Shown here: piece after piece, positions 34,808 through 43,651 of the stretch | Layout: the number at the start of each line of letters is the position of its first letter | How positions within the stretch are numbered: the first letter of the stretch is position 1 | Assembly: GCA_012838225.1 (NCBI GenBank) | Contig: DUPT01000056.1 | Coordinates: forward strand, 1 to 64,000 | DNA: 64,000 nt | DNA from: Tissierellia bacterium | Lineage (GTDB): Bacteria; Bacillota; Clostridia; Peptostreptococcales; Acidaminobacteraceae | Reading direction: 5' to 3' | Notes under the pieces: generated by a model | Seen by the model: only the letters and a program-made list of their open reading frames with translations | Database searches by the model: none | What the model was told of the DNA's origin: nothing | Program-made: the position numbers and the translations under genes

Positions 34808-35895
34808 AGACGCTCTCGCTCCTGATAAAGCCGGCCTCATCCGGGTGCAATATGCAGTGTGGCTACTGCTTCTATCAGGCTATCGCCGAGCACCGACTAA
34901 AAGCGGATCACGGCTTGATGACGCCTGAGACTGTCCGACAGCTCCTAAAGCGCGTTCAGGCCCATCTTACGAGCGGTGATCGGCTTGAGATCGCTTTCCA
35001 GGGAGGCGAGCCGACCTTGGCCGGTCTCTCATTTTTTCAAGACTTCACCCGGCAGGCCGATGATCTCCTGCCGGGGATACGGGTCGACTACTCGCTCCAA
35101 ACCAATGGCCTCCGGCTCGATGAGGACTGGGCCTTGTTTTTTAAAGAGCGCGACTGGCTGATCGGTCTATCCCTCGATGGTCCAATGACCCATGATCGCT
35201 ATCGACCGGACCGATCCGGCAACAATACCTTCGAGCGGGTGATGGCGGCTAAGCAGTTGTTGGATGAATACCACATCGACTACAATGTCCTCAGTGTGTT
35301 GACGCCGGAGCTATCCAATCAGGCGGATGAATGGTTTGATTGGCTGATCGCTCAGGGCATCGAGCACGCCCAGCTCATCCCGCTGATCTCCCCGCTGGGT
35401 AGTCCTGAGGTTGGCCTTAGACCCGAGCAGTTCTACCGCTTCTATCACCGATTGATCGAGCGCTGGCTGGAACGTCTTAGGAGCGGAGAATGGCTCCATA
35501 TCCAGCTGATCGATCATTTGATCGAGCAGATCGGGACGGGTCGGGTCAGGCTGTGCGGTCTTGATGGTCGGTGTCGCCTCCAATACGTCATCGAAGCCGA
35601 TGGCACACTGTATCCGTGCGATTTCTATGCTACCGATGAGTACCGGCTAGGCAGCATACTTGAGCACTCCTTCCTAGACTTAGCCCGGACGCCAAAGGCT
35701 AAGCAGTTTCTAGCGGAACGATCGGAGCTGACGGAGGTTTGTCAGGGCTGCGCCTATGTCAGCTTGTGTGCCGGTGGCTGTCGGCGGCTCCAAGGCGCGA
35801 TGTATCTGGGCCGTGATAAGACATACTGCGGCTATCAGCGGCTGCTGACGGTTTATTATCCGACCCTTCGCCAGATCGCTCAGAAGCTGCTCTAG
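34804..35895 (+). CDS. Anaerobic sulfatase-maturating radical SAM enzyme
   Basis: The 363-residue protein has the radical SAM cluster motif CNMQCGYC (C15, C19, C22), the glycine-rich SAM segment FQGGEPTL and a C-terminal SPASM domain with cysteines in YPCDFYATDEY, CQGCAYVSLCAGGC and TYCG. Anaerobic SMEs oxidise Cys or Ser of sulfatases to formylglycine without oxygen. The ATGA overlap with the Cys-type sulfatase gives the obvious substrate. Length fits the family (about 370). Confidence 0.94.
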   Translation: MKTLSLLIKPASSGCNMQCGYCFYQAIAEHRLKADHGLMTPETVRQLLKRVQAHLTSGDRLEIAFQGGEPTLAGLSFFQDFTRQADDLLPGIRVDYSLQTNGLRLDEDWALFFKERDWLIGLSLDGPMTHDRYRPDRSGNNTFERVMAAKQLLDEYHIDYNVLSVLTPELSNQADEWFDWLIAQGIEHAQLIPLISPLGSPEVGLRPEQFYRFYHRLIERWLERLRSGEWLHIQLIDHLIEQIGTGRVRLCGLDGRCRLQYVIEADGTLYPCDFYATDEYRLGSILEHSFLDLARTPKAKQFLAERSELTEVCQGCAYVSLCAGGCRRLQGAMYLGRDKTYCGYQRLLTVYYPTLRQIAQKLL

Positions 35896-35905
35896 GCGCC
35901 AGATG

Positions 35906-35942
35906 AAAAGGCCGCGACGGGTTCAAAGCGTCGCGGCTTTTA
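35906..35942. terminator. Bidirectional terminator between maturase and histidine kinase genes
   Basis: GCCGCGACG pairs with CGTCGCGGC around a 9-nt loop, with AAAA before and TTTT after, between two convergent genes. Confidence 0.8.
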
Positions 35943-35952
35943 GATTTCTCAT

Positions 35953-37062
35953 TTAAACGATCGGAAGCTCGATGGTAAAGCGGGTGCCATCGCCTTCTTC
36001 GCTCTGGACGGTGATGCTGCCGCCGTGGAGCTCGATGATGCGTTTGGCGATCGCCAGCCCTAGTCCGGAGCCTCCGGTATTTCTGGTCCGGGAATCATCG
36101 GCTCGGTAGAACGAATCGAACAGCCTCGCCAGATGCCGGGGAGCGATCCCGCAGCCGGTGTCCTGGATGATGATCAGGCCCGTACCGGGCCGCTCAAAGG
36201 CCTTCAGGCTGATCACTCCCTCGATGGGCGTATACTTGATGGCATTATCGACTAAGATGCGAAGCACTTCCTTGATCAGCAGCCGATCAGCCGATAGGTT
36301 GAGCGCTTCGGCATTGCCGATAAAGGTCGGTGTCTCATCATTCATCACCATCGTCTCCTCGATCACCTCTCGGATGAGTGCCTGAACATCGACCGTCGAT
36401 CGCTCCACTGTCCGAGTCGCCGCGTCCATGCGTGAGATGGTGAGCAGCTTTTCGATCAGGTTTTTCATCGATGTCGTTTCGTTCTTGATGGCCGAGATGG
36501 CTTCATCTCGGACGGCCGGGTCTTCTTTGCCCCACCGGTCGAGCAGATTGGAGTAGCCATCGATCACCGCCAGAGGCGTCCGAAGCTCATGCGAGGCGTG
36601 AGAGATGAAGGCCTTTTGCTCTTCGACCGAGGTCTCGATCCGATCGAGCATCTGATTGAAGATGATCGCCATGTCCTGTAGCTCATCCTGGGCCTCGCCG
36701 ACATCGATCCGCCGCTCCAGCTTTGAGCCGGATATCTCGCGGGCGGTCTCGGTCATGTCCTTGATGGGAAGCAGCAGGTAGTCGACGGCCCGTCGGCCAA
36801 AGATGGCAATCAGGGGCAGGCCGATGATGGTAAAAAAGAAACCGGAGGCCTCGGGTCCAAAGCCCCGAAAGACATTGACCAAAAACCAGGTCAGGATGAC
36901 AAAGGTGAAGGTGATCTTCAGGCTGATCGACAGACGCCACTTGCGAGCCAGCTGTTCAAACAGGCGGCCGAAGAAGTCAAAGAAGCGCTCGATCAAACGC
37001 CAGATCTTTCGCAGAAAACCCGGCAGGCGTCGTTTTTTTGGTTTAGCGCGCATCTTCTTCAT
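35953..37062 (-). CDS. Sensor histidine kinase
   Basis: The 369-residue kinase has two close membrane helices (about 48-66 and 72-89) with only about six residues outside, a HAMP linker, HisKA with H158 in SHASHELRTPLAV, and HATPase motifs N (DNAIKYTP), D (IIQDTGCGI) and G (GGSGLGLAIAK). The first 45 residues are strongly basic. With almost no extracellular part it is an intramembrane-sensing or bacitracin-type kinase. It follows the response regulator gene with a 20-nt overlap. Confidence 0.93.
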   Translation of the reverse strand: MKKMRAKPKKRRLPGFLRKIWRLIERFFDFFGRLFEQLARKWRLSISLKITFTFVILTWFLVNVFRGFGPEASGFFFTIIGLPLIAIFGRRAVDYLLLPIKDMTETAREISGSKLERRIDVGEAQDELQDMAIIFNQMLDRIETSVEEQKAFISHASHELRTPLAVIDGYSNLLDRWGKEDPAVRDEAISAIKNETTSMKNLIEKLLTISRMDAATRTVERSTVDVQALIREVIEETMVMNDETPTFIGNAEALNLSADRLLIKEVLRILVDNAIKYTPIEGVISLKAFERPGTGLIIIQDTGCGIAPRHLARLFDSFYRADDSRTRNTGGSGLGLAIAKRIIELHGGSITVQSEEGDGTRFTIELPIV

Positions 37063-37720
37063 AGAAACGATACCCCACTCCCCGGACCGTCTGGATCAGC
37101 TTCACGCCAAAGCGCTCATCGATCTTGCTTCTGAGGTAGCGGACATAGACATCGACGATATTGGTGTCACCGATAAAGTCATAGCCCCAGACGGCGTTCA
37201 TGATCTCATCACGGGTCAATACTCTTCCCGGACTCATTAAAAAATAATGCAGCAGATCGAATTCTGTCTTGGTCAGTTCAATCTCGGTATCGCCAAACGA
37301 TACCTCACGCCGGCTCGGGCTCAGGCTCAGCTGGCCAAAGGTGATGACCTCAGAGCTTTTCATCGAGCGCAGGCTCCGCCGGATGCGGGCCAAGAGCTCC
37401 TCGATGGCAAAGGGTTTGGTCAGATAATCATCGGCACCGCTGTCGAGCCCGGCCACCCGGTCAGAAATATCGTCCTTGGCCGTCAGCATAATGATCGGCA
37501 CACTCGACTTGGCTTGACGCAGGCGACGCAGGATCTCCAGACCGCTCAGTCCCGGCAGCATGATATCAAGCAGGATCAAGTCGAACTCTGAGCGGAGGGC
37601 CGTGTCCAGCCCGGTGCGGCCGTCATAGCAGACGGTGACCTCGTGCTGTTCATGCATCAGCTCCAGTTCGACAAACCGGGCTATATTCTTTTCGTCTTCC
37701 ACGATCAATATTTTCGCCAT
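37043..37720 (-). CDS. OmpR-family response regulator
   Basis: The 225-residue protein has a receiver domain (phosphorylation site D52 in LILLDIMLPG, with ED at 8-9 and conserved Lys in LTKPF) and a C-terminal winged helix of the OmpR/PhoB type (LTKTEFDLLHYFLMSPGRVLTRDEIM...VDVYVRYLRSKID). It is transcribed before its kinase. No target genes can be assigned. Neighbours on the same strand include a DUF4342 and a lipoprotein gene, which are candidates. Confidence 0.95.
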   Translation of the reverse strand: MAKILIVEDEKNIARFVELELMHEQHEVTVCYDGRTGLDTALRSEFDLILLDIMLPGLSGLEILRRLRQAKSSVPIIMLTAKDDISDRVAGLDSGADDYLTKPFAIEELLARIRRSLRSMKSSEVITFGQLSLSPSRREVSFGDTEIELTKTEFDLLHYFLMSPGRVLTRDEIMNAVWGYDFIGDTNIVDVYVRYLRSKIDERFGVKLIQTVRGVGYRFYEEDAR

Positions 37721-37743
37721 GGGACCCTCCAGCCTGATTATAA

Positions 37744-37766
37744 CAAAAATCCCGCCCCGCGGGATT
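37744..37766 (-). terminator. Terminator of the DUF4342 gene
   Basis: On the minus strand AATCCCGC pairs with GCGGGATT around GGG, followed by TTTTGTT. Confidence 0.8.
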
Positions 37767-37772
37767 GTTTGC

Positions 37773-38165
37773 TTAGTGGACGTCGTCTCTTAAGTCGAGT
37801 GCCGGGATCTTGACCATCTCATTGCCGCTCTTATCGATCTGGAGATTGTAGCCGAGTAGCAGCAGCAGGATGCTGAGTCCGATCACGACCGGGAAGAAAA
37901 AGAAGGCCAGTACCAGGACGATCGTAATGGGCAGCCCGATCAGTCGAGACCCTTCTTTTTCAAACGACAGTTTTATCTTACTTAATTTTTCAATCATTTG
38001 TCTCACCGAACTCCAAAATCCATTCTTCTTGACAGTTGTTTGATCCAGACTGGCCAGTGCTTCGAGGATGTCGCCGTTGTTGTCTTCGAGTGCTTGCTTG
38101 GCGGCTTGGTAGGATACCTTTTTTCGGCGGATGATCTCATCCACTTTCTCCAATGTGATTTCCAT
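37773..38165 (-). CDS. DUF4342 protein with UBA-like N terminus and membrane segment
   Basis: The 130-residue protein has an N-terminal helix-rich domain MEITLEKVDEIIRRKKVSY that resembles the UBA/TS-N fold (QAAKQALEDNNGDILEALASLD), a basic linker, and a hydrophobic segment (about 75-100, LIGLPITIVLVLAFFFFPVVIGLSILLLLLGY). This layout is that of DUF4342 proteins of Firmicutes. The start at 38165 follows AAGGAG. Its function is unknown; it may be involved in envelope stress. Confidence 0.8.
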   Translation of the reverse strand: MEITLEKVDEIIRRKKVSYQAAKQALEDNNGDILEALASLDQTTVKKNGFWSSVRQMIEKLSKIKLSFEKEGSRLIGLPITIVLVLAFFFFPVVIGLSILLLLLGYNLQIDKSGNEMVKIPALDLRDDVH

Positions 38166-38266
38166 ATCGTTTCTCTCCTTTTTTTGCTCCATGTGATTGG
38201 CTCACCTGTAATATACCAAGCTTGGTTTAGACTGGTCTGAGAGAAAGATTAGAAGACGATTAAAAA

Positions 38267-38294
38267 GAAAAAATATCCGAAAAACTCGGATATT
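38267..38294 (-). terminator. Terminator after the lipoprotein gene
   Basis: On the minus strand AATATCCGA pairs with TCGGATATT around GTTTT, then TTTTTC. Confidence 0.85.
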
Positions 38295-38301
38295 GGCTTG
38301 G

Positions 38302-38832
38302 CTAGTCCAATAGATCACTCAACTCGGCCGCCGGAAAGTGAAGGGACCCGCTTTCGATCAGCTCCGCCATGACCGGCATCAAGACGAGCTTCTCCCCCTT
38401 GACCCCGATCACACCGACATAGGGCACCAGGATCGACGGCGGTCCGGCATCATCGAAGTGCTTCACGAACACGATCACTTGATCCTGTTTTTGGAGCATA
38501 TCGATGGCGTCTTCGGCTTGGTGCTCATTCATGACTTTGAACCGAAACGTTCCCGGATCGAACACTTGATTTCGGCTTTTGATCACTTCGGCCTGCCAGA
38601 TGAGATAGTCATGCTCATAGCTTTCAACGCCTTGAAATACTGCATCCTCTAGCAGTAGCACATCATCCGATGACTCCAGCATTTCCTCGAGGCTCTCAAA
38701 AAATACCCAGGACACCTCGATATCCATCGGCTCGATTTCCGTTATATCCGGCGGTGTCGCATCGGGCGATGGCGGGTTGGTGCAACCAACCATCAACAGA
38801 CAGATGATGATCAGACTCCTAAAGACCCTCAT
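38302..38832 (-). CDS. Lipoprotein of unknown function
   Basis: The 176-residue protein has a lipobox (CLLMVGC, Cys at about 17) after a short signal peptide. The mature part begins with a Pro-rich stretch (TNPPSPDATPPDITE) and then an alpha/beta domain of about 120 residues. It has no recognisable motif. It is anchored outside the membrane. The gene diverges from trmO, and its start lies within 100 nt of it. Confidence 0.75.
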   Translation of the reverse strand: MRVFRSLIIICLLMVGCTNPPSPDATPPDITEIEPMDIEVSWVFFESLEEMLESSDDVLLLEDAVFQGVESYEHDYLIWQAEVIKSRNQVFDPGTFRFKVMNEHQAEDAIDMLQKQDQVIVFVKHFDDAGPPSILVPYVGVIGVKGEKLVLMPVMAELIESGSLHFPAAELSDLLD

Positions 38833-38923
38833 AGACCCTCCTCGCTTTTTCCTCTTCTATTGGGTATACAACCATCGGACCGGTTTTGTCCAAACTACCA
38901 CTTTTCTAGAAAGAGAGATTCGA

Positions 38924-39349
38924 ATGGATATCATCATGCGACCGATCGGCCTGATCCGATCCCCGTTTAAGCACCGTGAGGAGCTGAGGCTTCCGCCCTG
39001 TCATCCCGATGCCCCCTATCATGATCCAAAGGTCACGGCTACGATCGAGCTCGAGCCTGAGTTTTGTGACGGGATCAAGGATATCGAGCCCGGCAGCTAC
39101 GGCCTGCTGGTGTTCTATTTCGATCAATCAAGCGGCTATCAAATGATCACCCGCTCCCACGGCCAAGACCGAGACCATGTCGGGGTGTTTTCTACCAGAA
39201 GCCCCCATCGTCCCAATGGGATCGGCACCACGATCGTGAAGTTTGTAGCGATCGAGGGTTGCCGCCTGACTTTTCAAGGCGTCGACATGCTCGATGGCAC
39301 GCCACTACTCGACATCAAACCTCACTCCGGAGAAAAAATATTTGATTGA
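38924..39349 (+). CDS. trmO: tRNA (N6-threonylcarbamoyladenosine-37) methyltransferase
   Basis: The 141-residue protein begins with MRPIGLIRSPFKHREELR and contains YGLLVFYFDQSSGYQ and the signature FSTRSPHRPNGIGTTIVKF. These are the marks of the TsaA/TrmO family, which methylates t6A37 in some tRNAs using SAM. It is the short form, without a C-terminal domain. The start follows AAGAGAG. It is a single gene. Confidence 0.9.
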   Translation: MDIIMRPIGLIRSPFKHREELRLPPCHPDAPYHDPKVTATIELEPEFCDGIKDIEPGSYGLLVFYFDQSSGYQMITRSHGQDRDHVGVFSTRSPHRPNGIGTTIVKFVAIEGCRLTFQGVDMLDGTPLLDIKPHSGEKIFD

Positions 39350-39352
39350 CGA

Positions 39353-39380
39353 AACCGCCCGGATCAGTCCAGGCGGTTTG
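39353..39380. terminator. Hairpin between trmO and glycerate kinase (convergent)
   Basis: AAACCGCC and GGCGGTTT flank a 12-nt loop. No long T run follows in either direction, but the site is between convergent genes. Confidence 0.5.
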
Positions 39381-40500
39381 AGTTTCTAAGCTTTATCAGT
39401 CGCAGCACATCATCGAGGGCCGCCCGATAGTCATCACCCGCTTCACGCTGTGTTATCTCCTCAAAGCTCAGCCCATAGCGGTTGGTCACAAAGACGGCCG
39501 ACACACCCGGCGGGTAGTCCGCTGCCACATCAGCGCCCAGCTGGCCGACCAGAGCAATCACCGGGACTGCTTGGTCTTTGGCGCGCCGAGCGACACCTGA
39601 GACGACCTTGCCGCGGAGGCTTTGTCCATCGAGCTTGCCCTCGCCGGTCAGGATCAGATCGGCGTCTCTGATCAGCTCATCAAAGTCGATCAGATCCAGG
39701 ATCAGATCGATCCCGGGGCGAAGACGGCCGCCTAAGAATGCGACCATCCCGGCTCCCATGCCGCCGGCGGCGCCGGCACCTGGGAGCGCTGAGACATCGA
39801 TCGACAGTTGTCGCCTGATCACACCATGAAGCGATCTCAGCCCCTGATCGAGCAGCTCGACCATTTCAGGGTCGGCTCCTTTTTGAGGCGCGAAGACATA
39901 GGCTGCTCCCTCAGGACCATATAAGGGATGATCGATATCACACATCACCAGAAGCTCAGCCCCTCGAAGGTCGATAGCTGATACATCAAAGCGCTCGATC
40001 TCAAAAAGCGTGTTACCGGTCGGGAGGAAGGCTTCTCCCCGGGCATTATAGAAGCTTCCGCCCAAGGCACTGACACAACCACACCCGGCGTCATTGGTGG
40101 CACTGCCGCCTAAGCCGAGGATGATTTTCTTGGCACCTCGTTCGATCGAATCAAGGATCAGTTGACCGACGCCATAGGTCGTCGTGATATCAGGCCTGGC
40201 TTGGCTCACCAGGGGTAGGCCGGCCGCGGCTGCCATCTCGATGACGGCGGTGTCTTGAAACAAGGCATACGAGGCCTCGATCTGTCGGTGGTCAGGACCG
40301 GTGACCGACCGGGTGATCTTTTCTCCCGAGAGGACCTCTAAAAAGGTATCGACCGTTCCCTCTCCGCCATCAGCGATCGGGATGGCGATCACCTCGGCCT
40401 CGGGAAAGAAGCTTCGAAGCCTTTCCTTTGCGATCTTCGCGATGTCTCGAGAGCTGAGTGTTCCTTTGAATGAATCCGACAGGACCAGGATCTTTTTCAT
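39364..40500 (-). CDS. Glycerate kinase (GlxK/GarK type)
   Basis: The 378-residue protein starts MKKILVLSDSFKGTLSSRDIAKI and carries DGGEGTVDTFL and GLGGSATNDAGCG, the usual segments of type I glycerate kinases that phosphorylate D-glycerate to 2- or 3-phosphoglycerate. It lies 8 nt downstream of a hydroxyacid dehydrogenase, suggesting hydroxypyruvate to glycerate to glycolysis. The length matches the family. Confidence 0.93.
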   Translation of the reverse strand: MKKILVLSDSFKGTLSSRDIAKIAKERLRSFFPEAEVIAIPIADGGEGTVDTFLEVLSGEKITRSVTGPDHRQIEASYALFQDTAVIEMAAAAGLPLVSQARPDITTTYGVGQLILDSIERGAKKIILGLGGSATNDAGCGCVSALGGSFYNARGEAFLPTGNTLFEIERFDVSAIDLRGAELLVMCDIDHPLYGPEGAAYVFAPQKGADPEMVELLDQGLRSLHGVIRRQLSIDVSALPGAGAAGGMGAGMVAFLGGRLRPGIDLILDLIDFDELIRDADLILTGEGKLDGQSLRGKVVSGVARRAKDQAVPVIALVGQLGADVAADYPPGVSAVFVTNRYGLSFEEITQREAGDDYRAALDDVLRLIKLRNSNRLD

Positions 40501-40508
40501 CGCATCCT

Positions 40509-41474
40509 CTAGGGATTGACCACGTGGATGGGCTGACCGGCCAGGAAGGCGCTCAGGTTGGCCTCGGCCGCTTCAATGATCCGCTGGCGGCTCTCTTTTG
40601 GTGCCCAGGCGATATGAGGGGTGATGATCGTGTTCCTGGCCTGAAGCAGCGGATTATCCGCTTGGATCGGTTCGACCGCTACGACATCGAGCCCGGCGGC
40701 GTAGACCTTGCCGGAATTCAGCGCATCGGCCAGATCCTGCTCCTGAATGAGAGGACCTCGGCTGGTGTTTAGGATGATCACGCCATCCTTCATCTTGGCG
40801 ATGCTGTCACGGTTGATGATCTGGTTGGTCTCCGGAGTCAAGGGCGAGTGGAGCGATATGACATCACTTTCTGTTAGCAGGCTGTCGAGATCGACATAGT
40901 CGGCGATCGCTCGACCGGCGTCACTTTGGGAGCGATTAAAGGCCAGGACCCTCATGCCCAGGGCTTGAGCGATCTGTCCGGTACGCTGCCCGATACGACC
41001 AAAGCCAATGATGCCCATCGTTTTACCGGCCAATTCGATCATAGGATAGTCCATAAAGGTCCAGTCGGGACTTTTGGCCCAGCGGCCCTGCTTGACCTCC
41101 CTGTCGTGATGACCGATCCGGTGACAGATCTCAAGCAGCATCGCGATCGTAAACTGCCCCACCGAATCCGTTCCATAGGTCGGGACATTGGTCACGACGA
41201 TCCCTCTCTTTTTTGCATAATCGATATCGACCACATTGTAGCCGGTCGCCAAAAGAGAGATCATTTTGAGCTTGGGTGAAGCATCGATGATCTTTTGAGT
41301 GATCGGTGTTTTATTGATAAACACCACCTCGGCCTCCCCGATGCGTTCGATCGCTTCCTGCTCATCGATCAGTGACGTCCGGTCATAGACTGTCACATCC
41401 CCCAGCTGCTCGAGCCTCTCCCAGCTCAGGTCCCCGGGGTTTACAGCGTAGCCCTCCAAAATGACGATTTTCAT
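40509..41474 (-). CDS. D-2-hydroxyacid dehydrogenase (glycerate/hydroxypyruvate reductase type)
   Basis: The 321-residue protein has the NAD-binding loop GFGRIGQRTGQIAQALG, the catalytic Arg in LNTSRGPLI, Glu in VAVEPIQ and His in ITPHIAWAP. This is the canonical D-2-hydroxyacid dehydrogenase set. The following glycerate kinase gene points to hydroxypyruvate/glycerate as substrate. The Asp-rich NAD pocket cannot be judged here. Confidence 0.92.
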   Translation of the reverse strand: MKIVILEGYAVNPGDLSWERLEQLGDVTVYDRTSLIDEQEAIERIGEAEVVFINKTPITQKIIDASPKLKMISLLATGYNVVDIDYAKKRGIVVTNVPTYGTDSVGQFTIAMLLEICHRIGHHDREVKQGRWAKSPDWTFMDYPMIELAGKTMGIIGFGRIGQRTGQIAQALGMRVLAFNRSQSDAGRAIADYVDLDSLLTESDVISLHSPLTPETNQIINRDSIAKMKDGVIILNTSRGPLIQEQDLADALNSGKVYAAGLDVVAVEPIQADNPLLQARNTIITPHIAWAPKESRQRIIEAAEANLSAFLAGQPIHVVNP

Positions 41475-41520
41475 ATTATCCCTTTCATTCCGTAATTAGA
41501 TAAGCCCTTACCTAATATGT

Positions 41521-42762
41521 CTAGGCCGTCTTATCCGACTCATCCATCAGACGCCTCAGGGTCTCTAGGGCCAGCGTGATGTCCTCATCACTGTGCAGGC
41601 TGTTGACACAAAACCTCAGGCGGCCTTTGTTCTTAGGTACCGCCGGATAGAGGGCCGGTGGCACGGCGATGCCGGCTTCAAGCATCCTCAGACTGAGCTC
41701 GAGCGTCAGATCATCTCGTCCGGTCAGGATCGGCAGGATGGCCGTGCCTTTGGCCAGCTTCATATCAAAGCCCAGCCGCTTCGCCTCTGAAGAGAAAAAC
41801 TCGATATTATGGTGCAGCCTTTGCACTCGCTCCGGCTCGGCCCGTAGCAGCTCGATCGCTTTCATAGAAGCGGCTGCCAAGGGTGGACTTAGGCCGACCG
41901 AGAACATAAAGCCGGGCAGGTTGTAGCGAAGGTAGTGGATCAGCTTAGCGGAGCCGGCCAGATAGCCGCCACAGGTGCCAAGCGCTTTCGATAGGGTTCC
42001 CATTTTGATATCGATATCGCCGGGCGCCAGTCCGAAGTAGTCATCAACGCCGCCGCCCTTATCACCGATCACGCCGGCCGAGTGAGCCTCATCGACCATC
42101 AGCAGACAGCCATAGTCTTTTTTCAATCGGACAAACTCCGGTACCGGTGCAATGTCGCCATCCATCGAATAGACGCCCTCGATGATGATCAGGACCTTTT
42201 CGTATTTGTGACGATTGTTCTTCAGGATATTCTCCAGCCCCTTGAAGTTGTTGTGTCCAAACGGTCGGGCATCGGAGCGTGAGAGGCGAATGCCCTCGGC
42301 GATCGAGTTGTGACTAAGAAGATCATAGACGATCAGGTCATTCGGTCCGCAGAAATTGCCGACAAAGGTGACATTGGTGGCATGGCCGCTGACCAAGACG
42401 ATGGCATCTTCGGTCTGCTTCCAGTCGGCGATCATCTGCTCAAGCTCGCGGTGGATGGTCTTTTCTCCTGCCAGGAGTCTGGAGCCGGAGGCTGAGGTGC
42501 CGTATTGTTCGACGGCCTCGATGGCCGCTTGATTGACCTGGGGATCGCCGCTCATGGCGATATAGTTATACGAGCCGAAGTTAAGCACCGCCTGTCCGGC
42601 ATACATCGAGGTAGCTCTTAGGGCCGAATCATGCGGTATAAAGTAGGGATTGACAAAATCGGGATCACCGGCCAATTCCTTTTCCCGGGCAGCAAATGCT
42701 TGATATTCGTGACTATCTTCAAAGCTTGTGATGGGTTTGAAGGTTTCTTTTTCCGAACTCAT
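41521..42762 (-). CDS. PLP-dependent alpha-oxoamine synthase
   Basis: The 413-residue protein is a fold-type I enzyme of the KBL/BioF/serine palmitoyltransferase group: NFGSYNYIAMSGDPQV, GTSASGSRLLAGEKTIHRELE, MVDEAHSAGVIGDKGGGV and the PLP lysine region GTLSKALGTCGGYLAG. These enzymes condense an acyl-CoA with an amino acid. The N-terminal extension of about 40 residues before the core is more like SPT-type or polyketide-linked members than KBL. The start at 42762 follows GGGAGG. It diverges from an SDR gene, which could reduce its ketone product. Confidence 0.85.
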   Translation of the reverse strand: MSSEKETFKPITSFEDSHEYQAFAAREKELAGDPDFVNPYFIPHDSALRATSMYAGQAVLNFGSYNYIAMSGDPQVNQAAIEAVEQYGTSASGSRLLAGEKTIHRELEQMIADWKQTEDAIVLVSGHATNVTFVGNFCGPNDLIVYDLLSHNSIAEGIRLSRSDARPFGHNNFKGLENILKNNRHKYEKVLIIIEGVYSMDGDIAPVPEFVRLKKDYGCLLMVDEAHSAGVIGDKGGGVDDYFGLAPGDIDIKMGTLSKALGTCGGYLAGSAKLIHYLRYNLPGFMFSVGLSPPLAAASMKAIELLRAEPERVQRLHHNIEFFSSEAKRLGFDMKLAKGTAILPILTGRDDLTLELSLRMLEAGIAVPPALYPAVPKNKGRLRFCVNSLHSDEDITLALETLRRLMDESDKTA

Positions 42763-42854
42763 TTTTTCCTCCCGTCCGTCTGTGCGACATCGGTATAAAT
42801 GGAGTATACTATAGATTAACAAATTATAACATCTATCATGCAAAGGATTCGTTT

Positions 42855-43643
42855 ATGAGATATGCCTTGGTCACCGGTGCCAGCTCCGGTCTGGGAAAGA
42901 GTTTGGCTGAGCTGATGGCTCAGTCGGGTTATCATGTCTTTGCGCTGTCGCGAAGCATCGAACCATTTGGCGGAGAGCATATCACCACCATCCGGTGTGA
43001 TATCACCGATGAAGACAGCCTCACTCAAGCGATGGCGATCATCCGACAAACCACCTCGGAGCTTGATGTCCTGGCCAATTGTGCCGGCTTTGGCATCAGC
43101 GGCCCGATCGAAACGACACCGCTGGCATTGGCCAAAAGTCAATTTGAGGTCAATTTTTTCGGGACCTTCAATATCACAAAAGCCGCTCTGGATTTCCTGC
43201 GACCAAGAAAAGGTCGGATCTTTACCATCAGCTCCGTGGCCGCCACCATCCCGATCCCGTTTCAGAGCTTCTATTCGGCGACTAAAAGCGCGCTGACGAG
43301 TTGGAGTCTGTGTCTTGATAATGAGCTTAGGCCCTTTGGGATTCGGGCCATCGTGGTCGAGCCGGGTGATCTGAGCACCGGCTTCACCGATCACCGGATC
43401 CATTCTGAGACGAATGATCTCTACTTGGAGCGCGTCACCGGGTCGGTCTCTCGGATGGAGGCCGATGAAAGAAAGGGACGGCCTTCGAATGAAGCGGTCA
43501 GGTATTTTCTTCGACTGATCGAAAAACAAAACCCCTCCCCCTACTATGTCATGGGGCTCGATTACCGGCTGTTTACGCTGCTCTATCGCTGGCTGCCCCG
43601 CCGATTGGCCAACCGGATCATCGGACGGATGTACGCCCGCTAG
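42855..43643 (+). CDS. SDR-family oxidoreductase
   Basis: The 262-residue classical SDR has TGASSGLGKSLAEL, ANCAGFGISG, catalytic Ser in ISSVAATIP and YSATKSALTSW. The C-terminal tail NPSPYYVMGLDYRLFTLLYRWLPRRLANRIIGRMY is hydrophobic and basic, suggesting it sits on the membrane. That resembles SDRs reducing lipid-like ketones, including 3-ketosphinganine reductase; the parallel is suggestive only. It is followed by a LysE gene 8 nt downstream. Confidence 0.85.
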   Translation: MRYALVTGASSGLGKSLAELMAQSGYHVFALSRSIEPFGGEHITTIRCDITDEDSLTQAMAIIRQTTSELDVLANCAGFGISGPIETTPLALAKSQFEVNFFGTFNITKAALDFLRPRKGRIFTISSVAATIPIPFQSFYSATKSALTSWSLCLDNELRPFGIRAIVVEPGDLSTGFTDHRIHSETNDLYLERVTGSVSRMEADERKGRPSNEAVRYFLRLIEKQNPSPYYVMGLDYRLFTLLYRWLPRRLANRIIGRMYAR

Positions 43644-43651
43644 GAGGTATG

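Noticed and set aside
42780-42854. TTGTTAA near the oxoamine synthase promoter as a Rex site
   Set aside because: Only one half of the consensus matches; the other half is absent.
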